Positions 27,887 through 36,836 of a stretch of 42,234 nt of DNA are shown piece after piece (position 1 is the stretch's first letter; every line of letters begins with the position of its first letter). The position numbers were made by a program, and so were the translations under genes. Source of the DNA: a virus. A model generated the notes under the pieces. It did no database searches. It was not told the DNA's origin and saw only the letters and a program-made list of their open reading frames with translations. The DNA is taken from IMG/VR virus record IMGVR_UViG_3300036770_002276, positions 1 to 42,234 of that record; one strand, given 5' to 3'.

Positions 27887-28515
27887 AACCCGTAGCAGTA
27901 ACCCTTGGCATCGGCGATTACCTGAAGTACGCTGAAAAATCGGCAGAACTTGTCCGCAAGCATCTTGGCCTTGAAACCCGAATAATCACCGACGAACATC
28001 TTGGCCATGCCTTGCGAATGGCTGAATTCAAGCATTCGGTTTGGACGCTAAAGTATAAGATATGGGACATTTTCCCTGACCTTGACTTGGTGATGTATCA
28101 CGATTGCGATTGGCGGCCAGTTCGGGATTTCGATTTGCAGGATCATCTTCCCGATTTCAAAGACGTTTACTTTTGCCTTGACCGGGATAATGACCACACC
28201 AAGGGCCTTGAACAAAAATACCGCTTAAAGCCATCGACCTATTTCAATGCCGGTTGGTTTGTAGCTAACCGCAAGCATAAGCCGATATTTGATTTCTGCT
28301 ACAAAAACTATTTCAGGTACGAAAACAAATGGGGTGACCAATGCGTTTCAAATCAGGTATTCAAAAACTTGGTCACGCTGGCCGATAAGCGAATGAACGT
28401 GATGGACGTTGGGACAAATATCCCCAATGAAGAAGTGCTGGCTTTTCACTCATCATTAAACTACCCTGTTTACGAAGGCAAAGAACCTTGCCAAATTACT
28501 GGGCAAATGCTATAA
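27883..28515 (+). CDS. Glycosyltransferase, GT-A / GT8-like
   Basis: 210 residues. The start at 27883 overlaps the regulator stop as ATGA. Features are VAVTLGIGDYLKYAEKSAELV at the N-terminus, LKYKIWDIFPDLDLVMYHDCDW (metal-binding DCD at 74-76) and YFNAGWFVANRK (120-131), the usual order of a retaining GT-A fold. It transfers a sugar from a nucleotide donor; the acceptor is unknown. It runs convergent to the methyltransferase gene with a 20-base overlap at the stops, so the two functions are adjacent but oppositely transcribed. Confidence 0.83.
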   Translation: MKPVAVTLGIGDYLKYAEKSAELVRKHLGLETRIITDEHLGHALRMAEFKHSVWTLKYKIWDIFPDLDLVMYHDCDWRPVRDFDLQDHLPDFKDVYFCLDRDNDHTKGLEQKYRLKPSTYFNAGWFVANRKHKPIFDFCYKNYFRYENKWGDQCVSNQVFKNLVTLADKRMNVMDVGTNIPNEEVLAFHSSLNYPVYEGKEPCQITGQML

Positions 28516-29101
28516 GCAAATTGTTATCCACATTGTTGTATTCGTGTGGTATTCGTGTTAATTCAAATCTGATATTAGGGTAAACTTGCGATAGTAATTT
28601 AAGGTTCTGCCTGAATAAATTAACCGACCTTGCCGTCAAATCTTCGATAATATACACCCCGTTTGGCTTCAATTTGTGTATGAAATTCACCATAAATGTC
28701 ATGTTGGCCTCAAATTCATGCAGCCCGTCATCAATAATAATGTCAAATTCAACACCATCTAATTGGTCGCATAGGTCGGCAATGGCTACTGAATCTGTTT
28801 GGTCGCAATAGTAGGTCTTCATTCTGCCGCCCGAAAACAATATGCTGCGGTCAATGTCTGCCCCGTATATTTGGCCGTTTTGAAAATATTCAGCCCAGCC
28901 CCTTAATGATGCGCCCGGCTTGCCATCTGCCCCCATGTTTGAAGGTATGCTGGTATTATTTGTACCAAGGCCAAGTTCAAAAAGGTTAATTGAATCTTGC
29001 CGCTTGCCGCTAAATAATTCGTGGTAAATTGTAGTGTAGTTATGCCAGCCAAGCCCTTTGTCGCTGCCGTGCCGCTTCATTATTTCACATAGTTCTGTCA
29101 T
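28496..29101 (-). CDS. SAM-dependent sugar O-methyltransferase-like protein
   Basis: 201 residues of the class I methyltransferase fold. The N-terminal HGSDKGLGWHNYT and IYHELF, motif I LFELGLGTNN (40-49), GASLRGWAEYF, QIYGADID (77-84) and DIIIDDGLHEF (120-130) match the MycE/ElmMI group of sugar O-methyltransferases, in which DDGxH is at the active site. It probably methylates a hydroxyl of a sugar. It overlaps the MuF-like gene as ATGA and abuts a glycosyltransferase gene, consistent with a glycan-decoration set. Confidence 0.85.
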   Translation of the reverse strand: MTELCEIMKRHGSDKGLGWHNYTTIYHELFSGKRQDSINLFELGLGTNNTSIPSNMGADGKPGASLRGWAEYFQNGQIYGADIDRSILFSGGRMKTYYCDQTDSVAIADLCDQLDGVEFDIIIDDGLHEFEANMTFMVNFIHKLKPNGVYIIEDLTARSVNLFRQNLKLLSQVYPNIRFELTRIPHEYNNVDNNLLIAFAQ

Positions 29102-29991
29102 TGTTCTTCGTTTTCAGGTGTATAAAAGCCTGCCGCAATTGCCCTGTTAATTACATCTTCAGGTACATCTTCGGTAGCAACGGGGATAATTTGGTGGCCG
29201 CAATTGTAACCACCCCGATAGGCGAAGATGGTGCTGGCATCCGTGCCCCTTGCCTTGCCGTCCCAATCCAAACTCGCCCATTCTTGGATTTCACGTTTAT
29301 GGTAGATTTTGTTGTTACGGGTTTTGCAGAAACTTCGTGTGCCCTTGACATCAACCCCGATATATTCATAAAACTCAAACCCGTAGTCTTCGCTAACTTG
29401 CCGAATGTACTGCGCATTTGAAATGCTGTAAAAGTCGTAAGCGTTCTGCTTGGCATACCTCTCCATTCGGCCAGCAAATTCAGGTGTACCCTCAATGTTA
29501 TTTCGGATGTTGCGAATCACTTGCTGAAAGTTTTCGCCCGTTGATATGCTGGTGTTTAGGATTTGCTTAAACGATTCAACCGAATCATTAACCGCAGCGT
29601 TTGCAAGTAAATCGAACACCGTAGTTTTTGCGTTGGATAAGATAGCGCCAGCCGTTGCACTTTGCACAAATGCTTCTTTGGTTATTATGCCCATTAGCTT
29701 GCCTGTATCTTCAGCCGTTGCATCAATGCTGCCAACAAAATCACGAATAGCCTTGCTGTAATCTTTGTTCATGTAGGCGGCCTTCATCTTCTGCACCAAT
29801 GCCTGAATCTTGTTAAAGTTGCCTTGGCTCACCAAAAGATTGCCAGCGTCATCCGTTGCCAGCGTTGCTATCTCGCTAACTATTTGTGCAAACGCTTCAC
29901 GCTGCGCCTTCTTAACCCCCCGAAAAAAGGCATCAGGCGCATCCTCCATCGACTGCGCTATCTTCTTTATAAGCCTTTCTTTGGCGGTCAT
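29098..29991 (-). CDS. MuF-like head morphogenesis / minor capsid protein
   Basis: 297 residues. A long helical N-terminal part (1-190) is followed by the MuF-type C-terminal domain: YIGVDVKGTRSFCKTRNNKIYH (about 210-232) and YRGGYNCGHQIIPV (about 262-275), where Cys and His residues are conserved. MuF proteins are minor head components, in SPP1 gp7 carried in with the DNA. Here the gene sits after the tail genes rather than next to the portal, an unusual place. Both ends overlap neighbours. Confidence 0.85.
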   Translation of the reverse strand: MTAKERLIKKIAQSMEDAPDAFFRGVKKAQREAFAQIVSEIATLATDDAGNLLVSQGNFNKIQALVQKMKAAYMNKDYSKAIRDFVGSIDATAEDTGKLMGIITKEAFVQSATAGAILSNAKTTVFDLLANAAVNDSVESFKQILNTSISTGENFQQVIRNIRNNIEGTPEFAGRMERYAKQNAYDFYSISNAQYIRQVSEDYGFEFYEYIGVDVKGTRSFCKTRNNKIYHKREIQEWASLDWDGKARGTDASTIFAYRGGYNCGHQIIPVATEDVPEDVINRAIAAGFYTPENEEQ

Positions 29992-31739
29992 TACAGCGGA
30001 TTCACGATAAAGCGTTGGTCACGTTTGGCAACCTCAACCGTGCAAGGTGCGATTTCGGCATCGTCTGAATAGTCGGGTTCGTATTCGCCAATCTTCACAT
30101 ACTGCACCCCGTTGATGTAGAAATTGCGGTGCATTAACCCAACCGCTACCGATTGGTGAACCGCTGGCCATACAGCATCAATAGCAAGTTCTTCTACCTT
30201 TCTGCCGTTGCTGAAGAACGAACGCTGGTAAGAATCTACCCCCTTGCGTTCTTCATGGGCTATGCTGGTAATCTTGCCGTTCAGCAATCTGCCGTCAAGG
30301 TACATCGTGTTGGTGTAGCCTGTAGTGTAAACGTGGCCAAATGCGTTTGTGTCATTGTCCCACTCCAATTTCATTTCGCAGTTGATAGGCTTTACGTGGT
30401 AACATTCAGAACAAGCAAACACATCAGGTTCAAAGTCCTGTATCTTGAATCGCAAGGTAGCGCATAAGGTCACGTTGTTGTTGTGGGCTTTGATAATGAT
30501 TCGCTTGGGCCCAGCGTTCATACCGAAATTTGACACCGTGAAGATATGCACCCCGTTGCTGCCGTGTGGGTTTGAACAAACCTGACTTGACAAGTCGGTG
30601 TTTTGGATGCAAACCTGAACATTGCCGTTGGTATGCCCTGATATGGTAAGTTCAAATTGCACATTGGTAACAATGGCATCAATGTCGCATCCGATTTCTT
30701 CGGCATAGGCGAAATCCCCTTGCATGCTGCCGTCAAAACATACGTTGCTGCCGTCAAGTGAAATGCCAGCGGCTATGTCGGTGTTCCAATTCCCTACCTC
30801 GCCAATCTTTTGGTAAATGGAGCACTCGTAATTGTCAGACAGGCAAACCGTATTGTCGCAGCCAGCAGGCAGTTCAATACATTTTTCAATGATGCCTCTG
30901 TTTCGTGCTGCACCTGTGTATGTAAATTCAGTCCATGCCCCGCCATTAATGCTGTACCCGTAACTATCTCTCATCAAATAAGCCTCGCTATCGCATAAAC
31001 AAATGCAACCCGTGAACGGCCTTGTGGTAATGAATTCAATGCGCTGAATGTTTAAAGGTTCGCCAAACCACCAGTCAAACGTGCCGGGCGATTCAATCGG
31101 CAACGTGTAATTGGTTGCCCCTTGCGATGCTTGAAAAAATGCTGCACCTTGCGAATAACTGCAAATGCTAAATGTGGCCCTATACCAATTTGTAATTGTC
31201 CCTACTGGGAAATCAAATTGAATGCTACCGTCAAATTCATTAAAACAAATGCTATGGTCATCATTAATAGACACGCTATTAATCTCAGTAATTGAAACAG
31301 CGGTAAGCCAAATGTTGTAGATAGCGTAGCCTTGGCCAGCAGTAAACGCACTTGGTACAGTTGCTGTGCCTACCAAGGTTAAGGTAGTTGCAGCAACGCC
31401 ACCTGTCGCAACGGCAAAGGTATCTCCAGTTGTAGTGTTTCGCACCAACTGATATTGGGTTACACCGCCTGAAACGAAACTTGCACCTGAATCAACCAAT
31501 GTACTTGCGCTGCCGCCCGTTGCCGTGCCGGTATCAAAAGGTTCACAAACAATTAGGTTGCTGCCCATTTCCCCAGCCTGAAACTGAAAGCAAAATGGTT
31601 CGCCTTCTTCCCAAGGCAAACACATTGGCGAACCAAAGAAATCGCATAGCTGGTCTATTTGATTGTTGTATGACAGCTCACCCTCCCCGTAGAAGATTGG
31701 GCTGCTATATGGTATTGGTTGGGGTGTACGTATCGGCAT
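29991..31739 (-). CDS. Large Cys-rich tail protein
   Basis: 582 residues, almost entirely beta-rich, with many Cys (for example CICLCDSEAY, CDNTVCLSDNYEC, CSECYHVKP). Begins MPIRTPQPIPYSSPIFYGEGELSY. No named family recognised. It follows the 759-residue tail protein by 17 bases and precedes the MuF-like gene, sharing a base with its start. From order after the tape measure it should belong to the tail tip or baseplate region. The clustered Cys might form disulfides or metal sites in the virion. Confidence 0.65.
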   Translation of the reverse strand: MPIRTPQPIPYSSPIFYGEGELSYNNQIDQLCDFFGSPMCLPWEEGEPFCFQFQAGEMGSNLIVCEPFDTGTATGGSASTLVDSGASFVSGGVTQYQLVRNTTTGDTFAVATGGVAATTLTLVGTATVPSAFTAGQGYAIYNIWLTAVSITEINSVSINDDHSICFNEFDGSIQFDFPVGTITNWYRATFSICSYSQGAAFFQASQGATNYTLPIESPGTFDWWFGEPLNIQRIEFITTRPFTGCICLCDSEAYLMRDSYGYSINGGAWTEFTYTGAARNRGIIEKCIELPAGCDNTVCLSDNYECSIYQKIGEVGNWNTDIAAGISLDGSNVCFDGSMQGDFAYAEEIGCDIDAIVTNVQFELTISGHTNGNVQVCIQNTDLSSQVCSNPHGSNGVHIFTVSNFGMNAGPKRIIIKAHNNNVTLCATLRFKIQDFEPDVFACSECYHVKPINCEMKLEWDNDTNAFGHVYTTGYTNTMYLDGRLLNGKITSIAHEERKGVDSYQRSFFSNGRKVEELAIDAVWPAVHQSVAVGLMHRNFYINGVQYVKIGEYEPDYSDDAEIAPCTVEVAKRDQRFIVNPL

Positions 31740-31756
31740 ATCACAAAGGTATTAAA

Positions 31757-34036
31757 TTAACCGCCATCACCTTCTTCAGGTTCGGGTGTAATTGGGTTGC
31801 CGGGGTCAACATCAGGCTGCTCAGGTGCGGCCAATCTGCCCCTTGTTTCGCCCTCGGTAACACCCGAAATGATGTTTCGGTTAAAATCGTAAAGGTTCAT
31901 TGACCTACTTTCACCGTCATCAGTAACTTGGTAAAGTAGTTTTTGGTAGGGGTTCGCCTTAATTGTCTTCCACAAATTGGCATCGATATTGGCTTTCAAT
32001 TGGTTGGTAAGCATAAAAGCACCGCCCTTTTCGGCAGTCAAGATTGTGCCGCCTTCGCCCTCTAATGAATTACCAGCAATTGACCAAAATGTGTCATCGC
32101 TTAGGTAAACTTGAAAATATTGGTTCGCAGTTGGCTCGGTTGCAATCAATTGAATTTGAAATATATCGCCAGCATCTGCGTTAAACATGCCAAAAAACAA
32201 ATCAAAATCCCTATATCTTTCATCAGATGTTTGGCTAAATCGAAAAAATGGGCTTGTTTTCTTTATCGTTTTAACCCCGATTAAAGATGAATCCCATTGC
32301 GCAATAATAAATTCAAAAGTAGTGTATGAACTAAATCCAAGATTTGAAAGCCAGTTGATGAAAATAGACCCCTTAATTCTAAAAGAATACAATGCTGGCA
32401 CTTGACAAACCCATGTTGAATTGCTTATGTTGTACCCTGTGCTGGGGTCGCTACCCTTAACACTTATATCGGTAAACTCCCCAGTAATTGCCAAGTAGTT
32501 CAGATTGTTTGGTGCTACCAAGTCATCAAACACAGGGCCCGCAAGTGTTAAATTTGAAGCCCAATCACCAATAGGACTGCCGCTAAAATAATTGTAGATA
32601 AGATACATCCTTTTAGGTGGCCCCGGCGATTGATTTATTTCATCCCTTGCTAATAATTTTGAGTATGGGATGTTTATAAATTCAGGCACATAGTACGCAT
32701 CGAAATACTGCTGGCCAAAACTTGCATATTGGCTGGCGGCATTACCCGGCACTCCATCCGCATTCCTAATCATTACATTGTAGTTGCTGATGCTGTTGTT
32801 GAATACATTGAATATCGGCGGTGTGCCAACAGAACTAAGTACTGGTGTGCTTATGTTGCCCGGCGCATTCTTGTAAAAACACGAAATCAAAAAAGCATCT
32901 TCATCGTAGCTATCATCAAAATCGGGATTGCCGGGTGTGTTCAAAAACCGCATGCACATCACGTAGTAAATAAGGTTGGTGTGTGTAATCAAAACACTAC
33001 AACGCAAATCCCATTCGCTATCTACGTTTGAATTGTACTGAAAATAATAGTCCTCTTGCCATTGAAATACAAACGGGGTCTTGGGAATCCAATTCCAGTT
33101 GGTCATTACCAATGCCGCCGCCTGAACAGAACTCGGTGTATCGAAATCCTCCCTCGTTTCCGAACTGCCAACAATGGCAGAAGCGTACAGCATTGAAGTG
33201 TCTATGCTCTCGGTTACCCCAGCATCCACATCGAATAGGTTAATGCTTTGCGACTGCCGAAAGTAATCAATAGGCTCAACCCGAATTCGCCATTGGCCTA
33301 CGTTGTATTCTTCAACGGCAAAGGCCAAGTTGTATAGTTTTGACAAATCCCCAAACAACTCATTCCACGAAACTACAGGGCCGATATCAATAGCATCACC
33401 CCTCAACTGCCGACCGCTTAAAATATGGGCCGTTTCTTGGCCAACAACAGGGGTTAAATAATTCGATACAAAGCCAATCTGCCCGTCACTCATAGCAGCA
33501 ACAAGGTAGTTTAAGGCATCGTATGCCGTCATTGACTTGCGGCCAAACCCCGGTATCGTGATTGGCACAGGCAGATTCATGAATCTTATTTCTTGAACAT
33601 CAGTAATGGCAACCGCAGAACTGATGTCTTCGCCCAGCTTGCTATCGGGTGCGCCAAGGCTGAACCCAATGTTTACGTTATTGCGGATCTTGGCGAAAAA
33701 TCCCCTATCAACGATTTGGCACGATACGGTCTTTTCGTATAGGTTAAACTCGCAATCGCTGGTAAATATCAACCCATTAACAACCGCTTCAAATGCGCCT
33801 GAATGTGGGTTGTAAGCTACGATGTTCAACGGCACAGGGGTATCGTAGTCATCCCGAAACCGTTGCTGCAAAAATCGGTAGGTGTCCCCAGTGAATGTTA
33901 TCTCACCTTCAAAGTCAAACAGCAAACCACGGGCCTCTTCATCCCAATAGATGCGTTCTTTGATGTCTTCAACGCCCATAGCATCGCCAGTTACGTTGAT
34001 GCTGTTAAGCGTTACTATTGCGGTATTACCTTCCAC
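31757..34036 (-). CDS. Large tail tip protein
   Basis: 759 residues. The N-terminal 150 residues have a strand pattern (TAIVTLNSINVTGDAMG, YRFLQQRFRDD, NPHSGAFEAVVNGLIF, CEFNLYEKTVSCQIVD) that resembles distal-tail-type domains; the rest is a mix of strands and loops ending in a Pro/Glu/Gly-rich tail (residues about 735-759). It overlaps the tape measure gene by 11 bases. In siphoviruses the genes directly after the tape measure encode the distal tail and tail-associated proteins. The assignment is by position. Confidence 0.68.
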   Translation of the reverse strand: MEGNTAIVTLNSINVTGDAMGVEDIKERIYWDEEARGLLFDFEGEITFTGDTYRFLQQRFRDDYDTPVPLNIVAYNPHSGAFEAVVNGLIFTSDCEFNLYEKTVSCQIVDRGFFAKIRNNVNIGFSLGAPDSKLGEDISSAVAITDVQEIRFMNLPVPITIPGFGRKSMTAYDALNYLVAAMSDGQIGFVSNYLTPVVGQETAHILSGRQLRGDAIDIGPVVSWNELFGDLSKLYNLAFAVEEYNVGQWRIRVEPIDYFRQSQSINLFDVDAGVTESIDTSMLYASAIVGSSETREDFDTPSSVQAAALVMTNWNWIPKTPFVFQWQEDYYFQYNSNVDSEWDLRCSVLITHTNLIYYVMCMRFLNTPGNPDFDDSYDEDAFLISCFYKNAPGNISTPVLSSVGTPPIFNVFNNSISNYNVMIRNADGVPGNAASQYASFGQQYFDAYYVPEFINIPYSKLLARDEINQSPGPPKRMYLIYNYFSGSPIGDWASNLTLAGPVFDDLVAPNNLNYLAITGEFTDISVKGSDPSTGYNISNSTWVCQVPALYSFRIKGSIFINWLSNLGFSSYTTFEFIIAQWDSSLIGVKTIKKTSPFFRFSQTSDERYRDFDLFFGMFNADAGDIFQIQLIATEPTANQYFQVYLSDDTFWSIAGNSLEGEGGTILTAEKGGAFMLTNQLKANIDANLWKTIKANPYQKLLYQVTDDGESRSMNLYDFNRNIISGVTEGETRGRLAAPEQPDVDPGNPITPEPEEGDGG

Positions 34037-36836
34037 CTCTTATTTTTTTGCGGTTAATTTTCATGGTTTCAAAGCCAGTCCTATTGACTGCCGTTTGTTC
34101 TTTTATTGCCCGGTAAAGTCGGTAGTCATCGAAGTTACTTGACATCTGCAAGGCCATTGATGCTGCCAATCGGTCGGCAAAATCTTCTTCTGCTTGCCGC
34201 TGTTGCTCAATCAATGCTGGGCGCACAAAGTTGTTGTTGATATACCCGTCAAGGTTCCCGTCAATCCATGATTTCGCAAGGCCTGGATATTGCAGATTGT
34301 TTCGTGTTGGGATAATCGCCTCGCCCTCATGCGCCATAATTGGTATGGTGTCCTTCCCCTTTGGGTTGCCGCCCCTTTGAAGGTATGCCGTACCATCGTA
34401 GAACCCGGGCTTTGGAACTTCGGCAGATAGCAATTGTGTTGTTTGGGCGAATGCGCCAACTACCGCCCCTACCATTGATGCGATATACCCAGCCAAAACA
34501 AAAGGTGCACCCGGCCCTGTTGTTGCTGCTGATGAAGTAGCCCCAGCAATAGCGGCAGCAATAGCCGAAGCCATTTGTATTTGAACCTGAATCACGGCTA
34601 ATGCTTTAACATACTCGGCATTCTCACCGCTAAGGGCAGCAAACGCACCTACCATTTGGCCAAAATTGCTTTCCAATGTTGACAATCCACCAGCCACATT
34701 TGATGCAGCTTCGTGAATGGCCTGAATTGAAACTACCGCATTTTCTGCCGATTCTTCATCTACATCAAGTTTTACCTTAATGCTCATTGCATCAGGGATT
34801 GGCAGTTCGGGCAGCGATGTATCTGTGTCTGTATCGGCAGGCTCCATTGGCAATATTTCAGGCCTTTGAATGTTTACCTCAGCATTAAATTCTTCAATGG
34901 TCTTTTTCAGTCCATTAAGTTGGTTTTGCAGAAGATTTGCTTGCTCTGTTTTTTTCTTAGCCCCAATCCAATCACCTTTAAGCGCAAGAAGTTCGGCCTC
35001 TGTATTTAGCTTAGAAATTTCCTCTGTAACAAGTTCAATGGCGGTCTTTGCTTTCCCGTTTCCATTGGTATTGTCATTCGTTGTGGTAGTCAATGATGAC
35101 ATACTATTTACAAGGTTTTTCGTATCGGCATCAAGATTGTTAATCTCGCTGTCAATCTTAGCCACCTCGTTTTGGGCAACATCGTATGCTTTTGCTTGCT
35201 TTTGAATTTGAACTAAAAGTTCATCGCCAGTTGTAATTGCCCTCCTTGTTTGTTCTGCCTTTTCCCTTTCAGTTTCGCTTAATGCTAATTCATTGATTCT
35301 TTGGTCTACCAAACTTTGATTGTACTGAGCAACTGTCATGCCCCTTTCCTCCAAAAACTTCTTTTCTAAAGCATTAAGTTTTGCCTCCTCTTGGGTTGCT
35401 TGGCCAGCAAATTTTGCCCTTTGTTTTAGTAAAGTTGTGTATTTCTCCTCCTGAATTTGAAGGGCAATTTTTGCTTTTATGCCCTCAATAACTTTGTCCT
35501 GTGCCTCCTTTAACTGATTTTGAAATGCAACTTCATCCGAAAGGTTTTTTAAAGTAGTCCCATATCGTTTGTTGATTTCATCGATAAGTTCTTTTCTCTC
35601 TTGACTTTTTGGGTTTGTTTTCGACAATGCTGAGAAATAGTTATTTGCAACACCAAGTTGTTCTGTTTCTGCCTCAACAAGCCTTTCGGTTACGCTTTTT
35701 AACTCCTCTTGCCTTTCGCTTAACTGGTCTACTTCCTCGCCAGCCTCATCAACTCCATCAATAAAATCAATGATGTATGGTAATGCGAATGCAAATGCCG
35801 CTGTGAATAGGTTTGTTTTCAGCGTTTTATTCAATGCCAATGTGGCGGTATTCATTGTCATAATACCCTTGGCAACCTGTGGCAACATAGAAACCAACGG
35901 GCCCAACTTCCAACCTCCAAACGCTAATGCAGCTGCGCCTGCCGCCTTGGCAAAAGACATCACCGTGTCTGCATCAAGATTCTCAAGAATTTGGTTTAAA
36001 GATTTCAATGTTGAATTAAAGGTTGGCAGTAATTTCTGCCCTACCTCTGTTTGAAGGTCTTTAAATGTGGCCTCCAATATCCGCTGTTGGTTAGCAACAC
36101 CATCCGAAGTCCTTGCGAAATCACCTTGTGCATCTGCGGTCTGCTTAAATATAAGGGCATTGGCAGCCAATACCTTTTGCTGTGGTGTTAATGCCCCCTT
36201 GGTTGTTTCAATAAGGCCCATTGCCAATGCCTCTTGTTTCAAAGTGGCTTCATCCATTAACACCCCAAACCTACGAATCGGCTCGGCCTCGCCTCTTAAC
36301 GCTGCACCCAATGCCAATGCCGCTTCTTCAGGTGTTGTGTTGCCGAATGATGCAAGGTCGGCAGACAATGCCACAAGGTCGGTGCTGAATTTGCTCAAAT
36401 CCTGCCCGGTCAATCCAGCCGATTTGCCGAATACCCCGAATGAAGCCGCAGCATCAATGGCCTGTTGTTTAGATTGACCGAACTGCTTGGCTGAATTACT
36501 GGCAAAGTCCTCAACGGCCTTACTTGCATCCCCAAATATCTGTTGGCTTTTGCTTAATGTTTCGTTAAGGTCGGATGCCGCATCAATGGTCTGCTTGGTA
36601 AATCGAATAATCTCACGGGCAGCGAAGGCCGCAGCTATCTGTTGGCCAAGGTTTTTGATAGTGTCTTTTAAGCCGTTTGCGTTTTTGCCTACGTCATCAA
36701 GGGCCTTGCCAGTATTCTTACCAGCGTCCTTGGCGGCAGTTTCGACATTGCCTAATCTACTTTTTAGGTCGTCTAATTCCTTTTTTAGCTTGGTTGTTTC
36801 CGCTTGAAACTCCAGCACTATTTTGTCGATTGCCAT
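34026..36836 (-). CDS. Tape measure protein
   Basis: 936 residues. N-terminal coiled-coil (LEFQAETTKLKKELDDLKSRL), a TMP core region with AREIIRFTKQTIDAASDLNETLSKSQQIFG, a long helical middle (300-700) with heptads, and a hydrophobic Gly/Ala stretch (about 790-835, with AAAIAGATSSAATTGPGAPFV). By the usual rule of about 0.15 nm per residue it predicts a tail of around 140 nm (inference). No sheath gene is seen, so the tail is probably flexible. It begins inside the frameshift extension of the upstream chaperone gene. Confidence 0.93.
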   Translation of the reverse strand: MAIDKIVLEFQAETTKLKKELDDLKSRLGNVETAAKDAGKNTGKALDDVGKNANGLKDTIKNLGQQIAAAFAAREIIRFTKQTIDAASDLNETLSKSQQIFGDASKAVEDFASNSAKQFGQSKQQAIDAAASFGVFGKSAGLTGQDLSKFSTDLVALSADLASFGNTTPEEAALALGAALRGEAEPIRRFGVLMDEATLKQEALAMGLIETTKGALTPQQKVLAANALIFKQTADAQGDFARTSDGVANQQRILEATFKDLQTEVGQKLLPTFNSTLKSLNQILENLDADTVMSFAKAAGAAALAFGGWKLGPLVSMLPQVAKGIMTMNTATLALNKTLKTNLFTAAFAFALPYIIDFIDGVDEAGEEVDQLSERQEELKSVTERLVEAETEQLGVANNYFSALSKTNPKSQERKELIDEINKRYGTTLKNLSDEVAFQNQLKEAQDKVIEGIKAKIALQIQEEKYTTLLKQRAKFAGQATQEEAKLNALEKKFLEERGMTVAQYNQSLVDQRINELALSETEREKAEQTRRAITTGDELLVQIQKQAKAYDVAQNEVAKIDSEINNLDADTKNLVNSMSSLTTTTNDNTNGNGKAKTAIELVTEEISKLNTEAELLALKGDWIGAKKKTEQANLLQNQLNGLKKTIEEFNAEVNIQRPEILPMEPADTDTDTSLPELPIPDAMSIKVKLDVDEESAENAVVSIQAIHEAASNVAGGLSTLESNFGQMVGAFAALSGENAEYVKALAVIQVQIQMASAIAAAIAGATSSAATTGPGAPFVLAGYIASMVGAVVGAFAQTTQLLSAEVPKPGFYDGTAYLQRGGNPKGKDTIPIMAHEGEAIIPTRNNLQYPGLAKSWIDGNLDGYINNNFVRPALIEQQRQAEEDFADRLAASMALQMSSNFDDYRLYRAIKEQTAVNRTGFETMKINRKKIRGGR

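Noticed and set aside
27883-28515. Integrase, excisionase or CI-type repressor elsewhere in the window
   Set aside because: None of the proteins shows a tyrosine or serine recombinase motif or a repressor layout; the plus-strand islands, where such genes might sit, encode a DnaA-type regulator, a glycosyltransferase and two short proteins.
28524-28532. TTATCCACA, a perfect DnaA box
   Set aside because: A single copy inside the methyltransferase coding sequence; one such match in 42 kb is not far above chance and no cluster or AT-rich unwinding region accompanies it.
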